Source of the DNA: Paenibacillus xylanilyticus
GTDB lineage: Bacteria > Bacillota > Bacilli > Paenibacillales > Paenibacillaceae
NCBI RefSeq assembly: GCF_013359935.1
Contig: NZ_JABMCB010000192.1
Span: forward strand, 62,001-126,000
Length of the DNA stretch: 64,000 bases
Direction: 5' to 3'
Every line of letters starts with the position of its first letter. Positions within the stretch are counted from its first letter, which is position 1. Below, one piece after another: positions 43,126-52,459 of the stretch. The notes beneath the pieces were generated by a model. The model saw only the letters and a list, made by a program, of their open reading frames with translations. It ran no database searches and was not told the origin of the DNA. Position numbers and translations under genes: made by a program.

Positions 43126-44229
43126 ATGAAGGAAACATTGCAGTTCACACCGGTACGAATGGCGGAACAATTCATGGAAAGTTACCGGAAGCACGAATTG
43201 TATCCCAGATGGCATTATGAAAATGGTTGTCTGCTGAAAGCGCTGGAAGAGCTGTACAGTCATACGAGCGAACCAAAGTATTTCGATTACATCCGGGAGC
43301 TAATGGATAAGTTCATTCAGGAAGATGGCACGATCCGCACGTACAACGTTGAAGAGTACAATTTGGACCAGATTAATCAGGGGAAATCCCTGTTTCTCCT
43401 GCTGGACAAAACAGGAGAGACGAAGTACCGCAAGGCAGCGGATCTGCTCATGGTACAGCTCAAGGGGCAGCCACGTACGAGTGAAGGCGGATTTTGGCAC
43501 AAGAAAATCTATCCTTTTCAGATGTGGCTGGATGGATTGTATATGGCGACCCCCTTTCTGACGCAATATGGTGCAGTAACGGGGGAAGAGAAGTGGTTTG
43601 ACCGAGCGGCTCTGCAGCTGCTGCTGGTGGAGCGGCGTACACGTGATCCGCGCAGCGGTTTGCTGTACCATGCTTGGGATGAGAGCAAGGAGCAGCGCTG
43701 GAGTTCGGGTGAGACCGGATGTTCTCCCCATGTCTGGAGCCGGGCAATGGGTTGGTATGTGATGGCTGTGGTGGATACACTGGATCATCTGCCGATAGAT
43801 CATGAACAGCGCGGACAGATCGTGGGTATCTTCGAACGAGTGGCGAATGCACTTGTACATGTGCAGGATCAACAGACGGGGTTATGGCCGCATTTGCTCG
43901 ATCAGCCGGGACGGGAGCGCAATTATCTGGAAGCATCGGGTACGTCGATGTTTGTATATGCGTTAGCCAAGGGTGTACGTAAGGGGTACTTGAGCGGCAA
44001 ATTCCAAGAGGTTGCGGAAAAAGGGTACCAGGGTCTGCTGCAGCATTTGCTGCAAACGGACCGTGAAGGCGTATTGTCCCTGACACAGTGTAACGGCGGG
44101 GCAGGTCTTGGGGGAAGTCCGTATCGTGACGGGTCGTACGAATATTATGTAACCGAATCCATTCGCATCAATGATCCGAAATCGGTTGCTCCATTTATTT
44201 TGGCAGGGGTAGAGATGGAACTGGCTTGA
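43126..44229 (+). CDS. Glycoside hydrolase family 88/105 (unsaturated rhamnogalacturonyl hydrolase, YteR-like)
   Basis: A 367-residue (alpha/alpha)6-barrel hydrolase without signal peptide, so cytoplasmic. It removes unsaturated glucuronyl or galacturonyl residues from imported lyase products by hydrating the enol ether. Asp136 in MWLDGLYMATPFL matches the catalytic Asp of YteR, and CSPHVWSRAMGWYVMA and NYLEASGTSMFVYALAKG are GH105 motifs. It lies between the two binding-protein genes and downstream of the permeases, so substrate import and first cleavage are encoded together. Confidence 0.9.
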   Translation: MKETLQFTPVRMAEQFMESYRKHELYPRWHYENGCLLKALEELYSHTSEPKYFDYIRELMDKFIQEDGTIRTYNVEEYNLDQINQGKSLFLLLDKTGETKYRKAADLLMVQLKGQPRTSEGGFWHKKIYPFQMWLDGLYMATPFLTQYGAVTGEEKWFDRAALQLLLVERRTRDPRSGLLYHAWDESKEQRWSSGETGCSPHVWSRAMGWYVMAVVDTLDHLPIDHEQRGQIVGIFERVANALVHVQDQQTGLWPHLLDQPGRERNYLEASGTSMFVYALAKGVRKGYLSGKFQEVAEKGYQGLLQHLLQTDREGVLSLTQCNGGAGLGGSPYRDGSYEYYVTESIRINDPKSVAPFILAGVEMELA

Positions 44230-44335
44230 CGCTGGTTCTTTTCTTCAAACCATTCATGATAGCGCATACATGGGTGTTAAATTCCAATGAGGAAAACTGC
44301 TGGAAAATTTCGTTATATAAAAGGAGAGATGGTTC

Positions 44336-45847
44336 ATGAGTCCAAAAGGTCGGATATCCCGTTTAGGCGGAATCGTTGTTGTTGGTGCAATGTCCGCTGG
44401 ACTGCTTGCAGGCTGCGGGGGAGAAAAGGCTCCAGCTGCCGGGGAAGGCAAGTTTCCCATTTCCATCTCTTTGATGCAGGTAGGCGATGTGCCCGCCAAG
44501 GAGAATGGGGTGGAGCAAAAGATTGAGGAATATACCAATACGGATGTCAACGTTCAGTGGATTCCACAGTCTGCTTTTGATGATAAGGTGAACGTCATGG
44601 TTGCCTCCGGAGAGATGCCTACGATTATGCACGTGAATTACGTACCGACCACGTTCAATGCAGCCAAAACGGGGCTGTTCTGGGAACTGGGCCCTTACCT
44701 GAAGGACTATAAAAACCTGTCTGCCCAATCCGAGGCCTATTTTAACAATATCAAGATTGAAGGCAAAATCTATGGCATTCCGAACTTCCGCGATATCGGA
44801 CGAACGGCCATCGTTTACCGCAAGGATTGGTTTGACAAGTTGAAGCTGGATGTACCCAAGACGCTGGATGACTGGTATGAAGTAATGCGCTCCATGCGCA
44901 AGGATGATCCCGACGGGAATGGCAAGGAGGATACGTATGGTGCATTGCTTTTCAAGAAATACAATGAGGGTGTGTCTTCCCCGCTGACACGGATTGCCGT
45001 GAGTATTGGGGGTGTGAACAAGTGGGGTGTGGATGACGCAGGCAAACTGACTCCGGAGTTCCTGACCACAGAATATGTGGACACCATGAAGCTGTTCAAG
45101 CGGCTGTTCAGCGAAGGGCTGATCAACAGCGATTTCCCTGCTCTCGATCCTTCGGATGCGGATAAAAAAATGGATTCCGGTCTGGTTGGCATGAAGCTGA
45201 ATGGTGTGGCTCAGAACGGAAAGTCCTCTCAGCAGCGGCTTACGCCTAACGCTCCCGATGGGGAAATCGATGTAGCTCCGTTCCAGGGAACGGACGGCAT
45301 ACGCATCGCCGGGGAGCCAGGAAATTACGGAATGCTGGTGATCCCGAAAGCTGCAGTAACGGACGAGGAGCAATTGAAAAAAGTACTCACTTTCCTCGAT
45401 CAGCTGATGGATGAGGAGCTGAGTACGCTGCAGCTGCGCGGGCTGCTTGATGTACACTACACCAAGACGGCCGATGGCAAAACCGAACTAAAGGACTTCG
45501 ACGCTTATCAGCGCGAAGTGAAGCCGTACCGCGACAATTTGCTGAGTGTTGAAGGGTACAACGTGGCTGAATTGATTGATGTTCCGATTGGCATGAAGGG
45601 CACAAAGATGGCGCGTGAGAATGAGCAGTACGCCATTCCGAACCCTGCGCTGACGCTGTCGTCAGCCATTTACACTGAACGGGGTCAGGAGCTGGATCAG
45701 ATGATCTGGGATGCACAGACCAAGTACATCATGGGCAAGATCGACGACGCAGGCTGGGAGCAGGAAGTGGCTAACTGGCGAAAAGCCGGGGGTGATCAGC
45801 TCATCTCTGAACTGGAGGCATCGTACGCCGAATTGAACGGAAAGTAA
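44336..45847 (+). CDS. Extracellular sugar-binding lipoprotein 2 (LplA/YtcQ-like)
   Basis: A 503-residue paralogue of the upstream lipoprotein. It has a signal sequence with lipobox LLAGC at Cys27, the shared segments NISIxxQVGDVP-like start (SLMQVGDVPAKENG), VYRKDWFDKLKLD, and a calcium-type loop DPDGNGKEDTYG. It has a good AAGGAG site. It could bind a second substrate or replace the first binder with the same permeases. A strong terminator follows, ending the locus. Confidence 0.88.
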   Translation: MSPKGRISRLGGIVVVGAMSAGLLAGCGGEKAPAAGEGKFPISISLMQVGDVPAKENGVEQKIEEYTNTDVNVQWIPQSAFDDKVNVMVASGEMPTIMHVNYVPTTFNAAKTGLFWELGPYLKDYKNLSAQSEAYFNNIKIEGKIYGIPNFRDIGRTAIVYRKDWFDKLKLDVPKTLDDWYEVMRSMRKDDPDGNGKEDTYGALLFKKYNEGVSSPLTRIAVSIGGVNKWGVDDAGKLTPEFLTTEYVDTMKLFKRLFSEGLINSDFPALDPSDADKKMDSGLVGMKLNGVAQNGKSSQQRLTPNAPDGEIDVAPFQGTDGIRIAGEPGNYGMLVIPKAAVTDEEQLKKVLTFLDQLMDEELSTLQLRGLLDVHYTKTADGKTELKDFDAYQREVKPYRDNLLSVEGYNVAELIDVPIGMKGTKMARENEQYAIPNPALTLSSAIYTERGQELDQMIWDAQTKYIMGKIDDAGWEQEVANWRKAGGDQLISELEASYAELNGK

Positions 45848-45874
45848 CGAAAATAATGTATTTGCATGTCTCTG

Positions 45875-45920
45875 AGAAGCTGTCTTTGCGTGAATGGACG
45901 TGAAGCACGGCTTCTTTTTC
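45875..45920 (+). terminator. Terminator of the oligosaccharide uptake operon
   Basis: AGAAGCTGT pairs with ACGGCTTCT with one G-U pair across a long loop, followed by TTTTTC. Confidence 0.7.
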
Positions 45921-46017
45921 TTGTTCAGGATTATGGTTGGGCAGCAGAAAGGGTATAAAAAAGAAAGGAGTATTCTTTCCATAACTAATTAAACTCACCG
46001 AGAGGGGCATGAACATC

Positions 46018-48081
46018 ATGATTGAAGAACATGACAAGCAAGAGATCTTATATGCAAAAGATACATACCAAGGAAGCGATCTTGGCGTTACGATTGAACC
46101 CGGATCCTGCCAATTCAAAGTATGGAGCCCTGATGCCGTTCAGATGGACGTGCTTCTCTATGATCCATCAACTACCGAAGTTCCTGGGGGGGAAGAAGGG
46201 CAGCGGGCTGTGTCCAAAGAAATACCGATGCAAAGAGAGGAGCAGGGCATCTGGTTTTTGAAGCTGGATGGAGAGTGGGATGGCTATCGCTATATGTACC
46301 GGGCTGCCTTTGAGGGGGGGCGACGGGAGATCGCAGTAGATCCGTATGCAAGGGCGGTTACCATGAATGGTGAAATGGGCGTGATCATCAGGCTGGAACA
46401 GACCAACCCGGAAGGGTGGAGTGAGGATATTCGTCCAGAACTGAAGAGTCCGGTGGATGCCGTATTGTATGAGCTGCATGTGCGCGATTTTTCAATTCAC
46501 CCTTCATCCGGCATGATGAACAAAGGCAAGTATTTGGCTTTTACAGAAACAGGGCTGCGCGATTCCGAAGGCAATACGCTGGGCATTGATCATTTGGCCG
46601 AACTGGGCATTACCCATGTGCACCTGCTGCCCGTGTTTGATTTTGCCACCGTGGACGAATCGAAGGCAGGCGACAGTGAATTCGGTGGTTCGAAGGATGC
46701 CAGTTACAATTGGGGTTATGATCCGCTCCATTACAACGTTCCCGAGGGCTCTTATGCTACACGGGCAGATGAGCCCGGGACACGCATTCGCGAGTTCAAG
46801 GCCATGGTGATGGCACTTCATCAGAAAGGCATCGGGGTCATTATGGATGTGGTGTACAACCATACGTTTAATACGGCAGACAGTTCGTTTGAGAAGCTGG
46901 TACCGGGATATTACTACCGCCAGAATGCGGATGGTACGTACAGCAACGGCTCGGGAACCGGCAATGAAGTGGCTACAGAACGTCCCATGGTTCGCAAATT
47001 TATTAAAGACTCGGTACGTTATTGGGCAGAGGAATACCATATCGATGGGTTTCGGTTTGACCTGATGGGATTGATTGACACAACCACTATGAGAGAACTT
47101 GCTGCAGAGCTGCATGAACATGTGTCTCCTTCCATCCTCCTGTACGGTGAGCCGTGGGCGGCAATGGAATCACCTCTAGGGGAGCGAATGACTCTTAAGG
47201 GAGATCAAAATAGGGCAGGACTTGCTGTATTCAACGATAATTTTCGCGGAGCGATCAAAGGGGACAGTGATGGAGCTGAGAAAGGATTCGCTACAGGAGC
47301 GGAGGGCAAGGAAGAGGATATCTGGACGGGGGTGAGGGGAGCCATTACCGATTTTACGGCAGGTCCGTCCGAGACAGTGAATTATGTAACGGTTCACGAT
47401 AATCTTAACCTGTGGGACAAGGTTGCTCATACGCAAGGGCTAGAAGAGCAGCTGGGGTTTATCTCCTATGATGATGAGGGACATGTTCGGGGATATGACA
47501 GTGTAGAGCGGGCTGTACAGGATGCGAATCCATATGGGCAGATTGATCCGAATCGCATGTTGGAGAACGAAATGGTTCGGCGCTGTTTACTTGCGAATGG
47601 CATTGTACTGACTTCTCAGGGAATTCCCCTTCTTGCGGCCGGGGACGAGTTTTTGCGGAGTAAATACGGCGATGCCAACAGTCATGAGAGTGGAGATGCG
47701 GTCAATGCGATTCGTTGGGAGCAAAAGCAGCAGTTCAAGCCTGTGTTCGATTATTATTGTGGACTGATCCGCCTTCGTCGTGATCATCCGGCTTTCAGAT
47801 TCCGCACCCGGGACGAGATTAATAAGCATGTACATTTACTTGAGCAAGACAAAAGTCTGCTTGCCTATGAGCTGTCAGGCAGGGCTGTCGGAGATTCATG
47901 GAGTCGTATTATCGTGATTTATAACGCGGCAAATGAAAGCCGTACCATCCCGATCCCATCCGGGGTGTGGAACGTGGTTGCAGAGCAGGGACACGCAGGA
48001 CTCGATACGCTGCGTACCATCAAGGACGGGGAGGTCAGTGTACCGGCTGTATCCCTGATGGTCATATATTCCAAGGGTTGA
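46018..48081 (+). CDS. Type I pullulanase, single-domain form
   Basis: A 687-residue GH13 debranching enzyme. A CBM48-like N-terminal domain (FKVWSPDAVQMDVLLYDP) leads into the catalytic barrel with the type I signature YNWGYDPLHYNVPEGSYAT. Catalytic residues are Asp348 in DGFRFDLMG, Glu378 in LYGEPWAA and Asp461 in TVHDNLNLWD. There is no signal peptide, so it is predicted cytoplasmic, cleaving alpha-1,6 links of glycogen or imported maltodextrin. The ATG at 46018 is ten bases after AGAGGGG; the one at 46009 is too close. It is followed by a paralogue of the same domain plan. Confidence 0.93.
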   Translation: MIEEHDKQEILYAKDTYQGSDLGVTIEPGSCQFKVWSPDAVQMDVLLYDPSTTEVPGGEEGQRAVSKEIPMQREEQGIWFLKLDGEWDGYRYMYRAAFEGGRREIAVDPYARAVTMNGEMGVIIRLEQTNPEGWSEDIRPELKSPVDAVLYELHVRDFSIHPSSGMMNKGKYLAFTETGLRDSEGNTLGIDHLAELGITHVHLLPVFDFATVDESKAGDSEFGGSKDASYNWGYDPLHYNVPEGSYATRADEPGTRIREFKAMVMALHQKGIGVIMDVVYNHTFNTADSSFEKLVPGYYYRQNADGTYSNGSGTGNEVATERPMVRKFIKDSVRYWAEEYHIDGFRFDLMGLIDTTTMRELAAELHEHVSPSILLYGEPWAAMESPLGERMTLKGDQNRAGLAVFNDNFRGAIKGDSDGAEKGFATGAEGKEEDIWTGVRGAITDFTAGPSETVNYVTVHDNLNLWDKVAHTQGLEEQLGFISYDDEGHVRGYDSVERAVQDANPYGQIDPNRMLENEMVRRCLLANGIVLTSQGIPLLAAGDEFLRSKYGDANSHESGDAVNAIRWEQKQQFKPVFDYYCGLIRLRRDHPAFRFRTRDEINKHVHLLEQDKSLLAYELSGRAVGDSWSRIIVIYNAANESRTIPIPSGVWNVVAEQGHAGLDTLRTIKDGEVSVPAVSLMVIYSKG

Positions 48082-48097
48082 GTTCTGTATTGGGGTT

Positions 48098-48137
48098 AAG
48101 CACTTTTTCTCTCGATTACGGAGGGAGAGGGTGCTTT
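48098..48137 (+). terminator. Terminator of the first pullulanase gene
   Basis: AAGCAC and GTGCTT close a hairpin with inner CTCTC/GAGAG pairing, followed by TTTTTT. Confidence 0.75.
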
Positions 48138-48208
48138 TTTGTCTTTTTTTCATCAGGACAGGTACAAATGCTGTCAATCTCCGCCGCTTGTTTACATATG
48201 CTGTATTT

Positions 48209-48222
48209 TGTAAGCGATTGCT
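48209..48222 (+). promoter_or_regulatory. Cre-like site ahead of the second pullulanase
   Basis: TGTAAGCGATTGCT matches the cre consensus at 12 of 14 positions, about 95 bases upstream of the promoter candidate. Weak support. Confidence 0.35.
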
Positions 48223-48303
48223 GCAGGTGTTTGACAATTATCCAGCGAGCGACTTCATGAAAGCCTCTGTTCAACCGATATGTTGAGTACAGACAACCCC
48301 AGG

Positions 48304-48332
48304 TTGACAAATGACGTCCCGCTCCGTAACAT
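48304..48332 (+). promoter_or_regulatory. Promoter of the second pullulanase
   Basis: TTGACA (48304-48309), a 17-base spacer and TAACAT (48327-48332). The predicted transcript start near 48339 supports the start codon at 48375 rather than 48351. Confidence 0.6.
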
Positions 48333-48374
48333 CGGGACAACACGAAATCAATGGATATAAAGGCGGTGGGAACG

Positions 48375-51251
48375 ATGCCGGAATGGACATCTTTTCGTTA
48401 TGAAGGCAACGATCTTGGCTTAACATATACTCGTGCGGCTAGTACATTCAAGCTGTGGGCCCCTACGGCCCGGCAGGTTTCTATATTGGTTTTTGAACAT
48501 GAGGGCAGCTACAATGCCTCTGGGTGGGTAACCGAACATGATGATGGGCAGGTAAGCGACATGACCCGTGATGAAGACGGGATATGGAATGTGAGGCTGG
48601 CAGGTGATTGGGCAGGACACTATTACATGTACCGTATTACGCACGACGATCAACGTGTAGAAACAGCCGTTGATCCATATGCCCGCGCTGTGTCGGCGAA
48701 TGGGCAGCGGACAGCCATTATTGATCTCGATACAACACATCCACTGGATTGGGAGCTGGATGTAAAGCCCGTTTTTCAGCGTCCGGCAGATGCCGTTATT
48801 TATGAATTGCATGTCCGGGACTTCTCTTCTGACCCTCATGCCGACATTCCGTACAAAGGCAAATTCCTGGCGTTTACGGCTTCGGGGCTGACCGACAGGG
48901 AAGGCCACCGTATCGGTGTAGATCATCTGGCCGAACTTGGCATTACTCATGTGCATCTTCTGCCTGTGGCGGACTATCAAACGGTAAATGAGCTGGAAGC
49001 CGCTGAAGACGGCTCGACGTTCAGAGCACCCTATAACTGGGGGTATGATCCGCAGCACTATAATGTTCCGGAAGGCTCCTATGCGACGGACCCGCGGGAT
49101 CCGGCAGCGCGAATTCGTGAGTTCAAGGCCTTGGTGCAGTCCCTGCATCGCCAAGGCATACGTGTTGTGCTTGATGTGGTCTACAATCATACGTATGGTG
49201 TGGATGAAGGCCCTTTTGACCGGATCGTCCCCGGGTACTTTTATCGCTATCGTGCAGACGGCACACTGAGTAATGGATCGGGTGTAGGCAATGAATTGGC
49301 TACGGAACGTCCAATGGTTCGGAAATATATTATAGACTCCCTTCTGTATTGGGCTGAGGAATATCATGTGGACGGTTTTCGCTTCGATCTCATGGGTCTG
49401 ATTGACACGGATACGATGAATGAATTGACCCGTGAGCTGAGGGAGCAGATTGATCCGGCAATTCTGATCTATGGAGAACCGTGGACTGGGGGAGAATCGC
49501 CACTGGATCGGAAAACCTTGAAAGGAACCCAACGTGGTCAGGGTTTTGCCGTATTTAACGATCATTTCCGCAGTGCCATTAAAGGAGACAGTGATGGCAG
49601 CGGGAAAGGATTTGTTACCGGAGCGGATGGCAAGGAGTATGAGATGGTTACGGGATTAGCCGGAGCAATTGATGACTTTACATCCTCCCCCGTAGAGACC
49701 GTCAATTACGTGACCGCCCATGACAACCTGAATCTGTGGGACAAAATCGCAACAACGATGAATCTCAGACATGAACTGGGGTTTCCGACGTGGAGAGACG
49801 GGCTGCCTATGGAAGGTGGAAGTGCGGAATCGGCGGTAAAAGCAGCGGATCCCTATCGTTATGTGGATGCTGATGACGTGCTTCATCATGAGATGGTTCG
49901 CCGTTCTTTGCTGTCGTCCGGGATATTGCTTACTTCCCAGGGCATCCCGTTTCTGCATGCAGGGGATGAGATGCTGCGATCCAAAGCGGGGGATCAGAAC
50001 AGCTATCGCAGTGGGGATGCCGTCAATGCCATCACTTGGGTTAACAAGTCCCGTTTCAGACCTGTCTTTGACTACTATCGCGGTTTGATTCATCTGCGCC
50101 GCACACATCCTGCCTTTCGCATGATCAGTGCAGACCAGATCCGCAATCATCTTCGTATTATTCGTGCAGACAGAAATGTCATTATATTCATGCTTCAGGA
50201 TGGAGCAAATGGGGATACCTGGAATCGGATTATGGTCGTATATAACGCGACAGCATACCAGCAGCAGATTCAGCTTCCGGAAGGCGACTGGCATGTTGTA
50301 GTTAATGACCGCCAGGCAGGTACGGATTCTATTGGGACGGTTAACGGCATGGTACCTGTAGAACGCTGGTCGTTAATGGTTCTCTATGATATCGAACATG
50401 CAGGCGGTACGGAACCGGCTACTGTCGAGATTAATTCTCCGCGTCAGGTATATAGTCCGGGTGAAACCGCCGAGCTGCGGGCCATTGTACGTGATCATCT
50501 TGGTAATGTTGTAGAGAATAGAGAGGTCATCTGGAGTTCCTCGGAACCGCAGTTGATCCAGATTGATCCGGATGGAACGATTCATGCGAAGGAGACGGGG
50601 GATGCAGCAATATCGGTTCATTGCGGTCATATCCATGCAACATGCATACTGCAGGTGGAGCATCGACATGCCGAACGAATTGAGATTGTAGGTGAAACGG
50701 TTCTGTATACGACACGAATCAGCCGCTTCCGTGCATTGGTGCTGGATCAATTTGGTCAGCCAATCCAAGGGACCACGATACGCTGGAAGGCCTCCAATTC
50801 GGATGTTGCAACAGTCAGTGCAGCCGGAATCGTCCGTGCCTTGTCACCAGGGACGACACAAATTACGGCCATGGCTGGCAGTATTCAGTCAACCATGACG
50901 ATCAAAGTGCACAAACACATCTCTCGGATCGTTACGCTGCGTTATGAACGGGAGGATCAACAGTACGAGGGTTGGGACGTTTGGGTGTGGGGCACAGGAA
51001 TGGCCGATGGAGCGGTACCACTTGAGCGGGTAGGCAATGCTGCAGAAGCTCGATTCCGTGTAGCTCCAGGTTTGCATCATCTCGGCTTGATCATTCGGCT
51101 GAATGAGTGGGAGGCCAAGGATACGTGTGGAGACCGGTACGTGGATATTGTGCCGGAAGATGGGGATGTGCAGATTATCGTGCATAGCGGTACAGATCAG
51201 ATGCAGATTATACGGGAAAGTGACGAGGAGGATAATCTTAACAGCGCTTAG
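48375..51251 (+). CDS. Type I pullulanase with Big2-like and CBM41-like C-terminal domains
   Basis: A 958-residue multidomain GH13 enzyme, paralogous to the gene before it across the first 660 residues. Catalytic residues are Asp338, Glu368 and Asp450, and YNWGYDPQHYNVPEGSYAT is present. Two Big2-like beta domains follow at about 680-765 and 765-848, with SPGETAELRAIVRDHLG and LDQFGQPIQGTTIRWKAS repeats. A CBM41-like pullulanase-associated domain ends the protein (YEGWDVWVWGTG, GLIIRLNEWEAKDTCGDRYVDI). Such domains are usual in secreted enzymes, yet no signal peptide is visible at either candidate start. The ATG at 48375 has AAAGGCGGTGGG upstream. It has its own promoter. Confidence 0.9.
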   Translation: MPEWTSFRYEGNDLGLTYTRAASTFKLWAPTARQVSILVFEHEGSYNASGWVTEHDDGQVSDMTRDEDGIWNVRLAGDWAGHYYMYRITHDDQRVETAVDPYARAVSANGQRTAIIDLDTTHPLDWELDVKPVFQRPADAVIYELHVRDFSSDPHADIPYKGKFLAFTASGLTDREGHRIGVDHLAELGITHVHLLPVADYQTVNELEAAEDGSTFRAPYNWGYDPQHYNVPEGSYATDPRDPAARIREFKALVQSLHRQGIRVVLDVVYNHTYGVDEGPFDRIVPGYFYRYRADGTLSNGSGVGNELATERPMVRKYIIDSLLYWAEEYHVDGFRFDLMGLIDTDTMNELTRELREQIDPAILIYGEPWTGGESPLDRKTLKGTQRGQGFAVFNDHFRSAIKGDSDGSGKGFVTGADGKEYEMVTGLAGAIDDFTSSPVETVNYVTAHDNLNLWDKIATTMNLRHELGFPTWRDGLPMEGGSAESAVKAADPYRYVDADDVLHHEMVRRSLLSSGILLTSQGIPFLHAGDEMLRSKAGDQNSYRSGDAVNAITWVNKSRFRPVFDYYRGLIHLRRTHPAFRMISADQIRNHLRIIRADRNVIIFMLQDGANGDTWNRIMVVYNATAYQQQIQLPEGDWHVVVNDRQAGTDSIGTVNGMVPVERWSLMVLYDIEHAGGTEPATVEINSPRQVYSPGETAELRAIVRDHLGNVVENREVIWSSSEPQLIQIDPDGTIHAKETGDAAISVHCGHIHATCILQVEHRHAERIEIVGETVLYTTRISRFRALVLDQFGQPIQGTTIRWKASNSDVATVSAAGIVRALSPGTTQITAMAGSIQSTMTIKVHKHISRIVTLRYEREDQQYEGWDVWVWGTGMADGAVPLERVGNAAEARFRVAPGLHHLGLIIRLNEWEAKDTCGDRYVDIVPEDGDVQIIVHSGTDQMQIIRESDEEDNLNSA

Positions 51252-51302
51252 GCTGCTATTTTTATGTACCCATGTAAAGTTGAAAAAGCCATGAGCAGCA
51301 GG

Positions 51303-51331
51303 CAGCCGGAAGAGATTCCGGCTGTCTTTTT
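51303..51331 (+). terminator. Terminator of the second pullulanase gene
   Basis: CAGCCGGAA-GAGA-TTCCGGCTG, a perfect nine-base stem, then TCTTTTTT. Confidence 0.9.
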
Positions 51332-51386
51332 TGGTCTGCTGGGTTTGGATTTTGATGTAATAACATAAAAAAATGTACAAGTCAGT

Positions 51387-51413
51387 GTTTGAGATGCACA
51401 TTCATTGGGGTAA
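51387..51413 (+). promoter_or_regulatory. Sigma-B-like promoter candidate of ctc
   Basis: GTTTGA, a 15-base spacer and GGGTAA resemble the general stress promoter consensus GTTTAA-N12-15-GGGWAW, and ctc is sigma-B dependent in B. subtilis. An overlapping sigma-A reading (TTGAGA-N16-TAAATA) is also possible. Whether this organism has sigma-B is unknown. Confidence 0.4.
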
Positions 51414-51531
51414 ATATAGATATGGCCCCAGATTTGGCCACAGAAAAAAAGACCCATTTGGTCTATGAGAGAAGTCTAATGCTTCCCAAACCAATATGAA
51501 GTAGGGATCCCTTGAAGGAGGATGTTCAATC

Positions 51532-52167
51532 ATGAAATCCAACGGAAAAATGGCTCAACTTACTGCTACCCCACGAACTGAAAAGAAAGGTGCGGCACTG
51601 CGCCAGTTAAGACAGGGCGGACGTGTTCCGGCGGTCGTTTACGGCCCGGGACTAGAAGGTGCTTCCATACATGTAGATGAGAAAGAAATGCTGAAAGTAG
51701 CACGCACAGGCCGCTCCGAGATGTTCAACCTCAATGTGGAGGGTGGCAAAACGGTTCCGGTGCTGATCAAAGATCAGCAGGAACGTAATGGACGTCTGCT
51801 GCATGTGGACTTTTTGCAAATCTCCAAAAACAAGCCGATCAGTGTAAGTGTATCGATCGACTTCCAGGGCACTGCGGCCGGTTCCAAAGCAGGCGGTGTA
51901 TTCCAGACGCAGGAGACCCAGCTGGAGGTCGAAGGTTTGCCGGCAGATCTGCCTACTTCCATTGAGGTGGATGTGAGCGGATTGGAAATTGGTGATCGTC
52001 TGACTGCTGCCGATATCAAACTGGACAAAGGTTTGACACTGGTCACATCACCGGAGTCGATCGTCGCTTCCGTTATGCCACCACAAGCGGCTGAGGAAGA
52101 ACCAACGGCTTCTGCTGATGAGGCAGAACCGGCAGCTGTGCAAGAAGAGAAGGCTGCTGAGGAATAA
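51532..52167 (+). CDS. ctc: Ribosomal protein L25 / general stress protein Ctc
   Basis: A 211-residue TL5/Ctc-type L25 protein that binds 5S rRNA. The N-terminal L25 domain (about 1-90) begins with KMAQLTATPRTEKKGAALRQLRQGGRVPAVVYGPG. The C-terminal domain follows (FQGTAAGSKAGGVFQTQETQLEVEGLPADLPTSIEVDVS). An acidic Ala/Glu-rich tail (EEEPTASADEAEPAAVQEEKAAEE) ends it. A strong GAAGGAGGA site precedes the ATG. It is monocistronic. Confidence 0.95.
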   Translation: MKSNGKMAQLTATPRTEKKGAALRQLRQGGRVPAVVYGPGLEGASIHVDEKEMLKVARTGRSEMFNLNVEGGKTVPVLIKDQQERNGRLLHVDFLQISKNKPISVSVSIDFQGTAAGSKAGGVFQTQETQLEVEGLPADLPTSIEVDVSGLEIGDRLTAADIKLDKGLTLVTSPESIVASVMPPQAAEEEPTASADEAEPAAVQEEKAAEE

Positions 52168-52200
52168 AAGGGACAGGGGAGTTCGCTTCCGATCCAGGAG

Positions 52201-52228
52201 AGCCCGGTCATCATGACCGGGCTTTTTT
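52201..52228 (+). terminator. Terminator of ctc
   Basis: AGCCCGGTCAT-C-ATGACCGGGCT, then TTTTT; a perfect 11-base stem. Confidence 0.92.
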
Positions 52229-52260
52229 GCGATCGCAGAGATTGTTATAATGAGCACTCT

Positions 52261-52369
52261 GCATAAATCCGATAAGCGACTCCAATCTCTAATATATAGA
52301 GCGAAATGGTTCTGTTCGTCTATTTATTGTACCCGGGAGATCGTAGAATCGAATTATGCATAATGCTGA
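52261..52369 (-). repeat. Palindromic dispersed repeat, copy A
   Basis: Read on the minus strand this roughly 110-bp stretch matches the plus strand at 57517-57627 at about 95 positions by eye. Its ends, GCATAA and TTATGC, are inverted repeats and the whole unit folds into a long imperfect hairpin. It lies between the ctc terminator and the next gene. It has no coding potential that I can see. Confidence 0.75.
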
Positions 52370-52459
52370 TAATACATAACAAGTGGAGGCAAGGAGCCGG
52401 AACGCAGATTCCTAATTGCACCGATGTCAGTTTAAGTTAATGTGAAAGTGGGTAAATTT

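Noticed and set aside
48420..49565. Long open frame of 381 codons on the minus strand
   Set aside because: Antisense to the second pullulanase; similar antisense frames occur opposite most long genes here.
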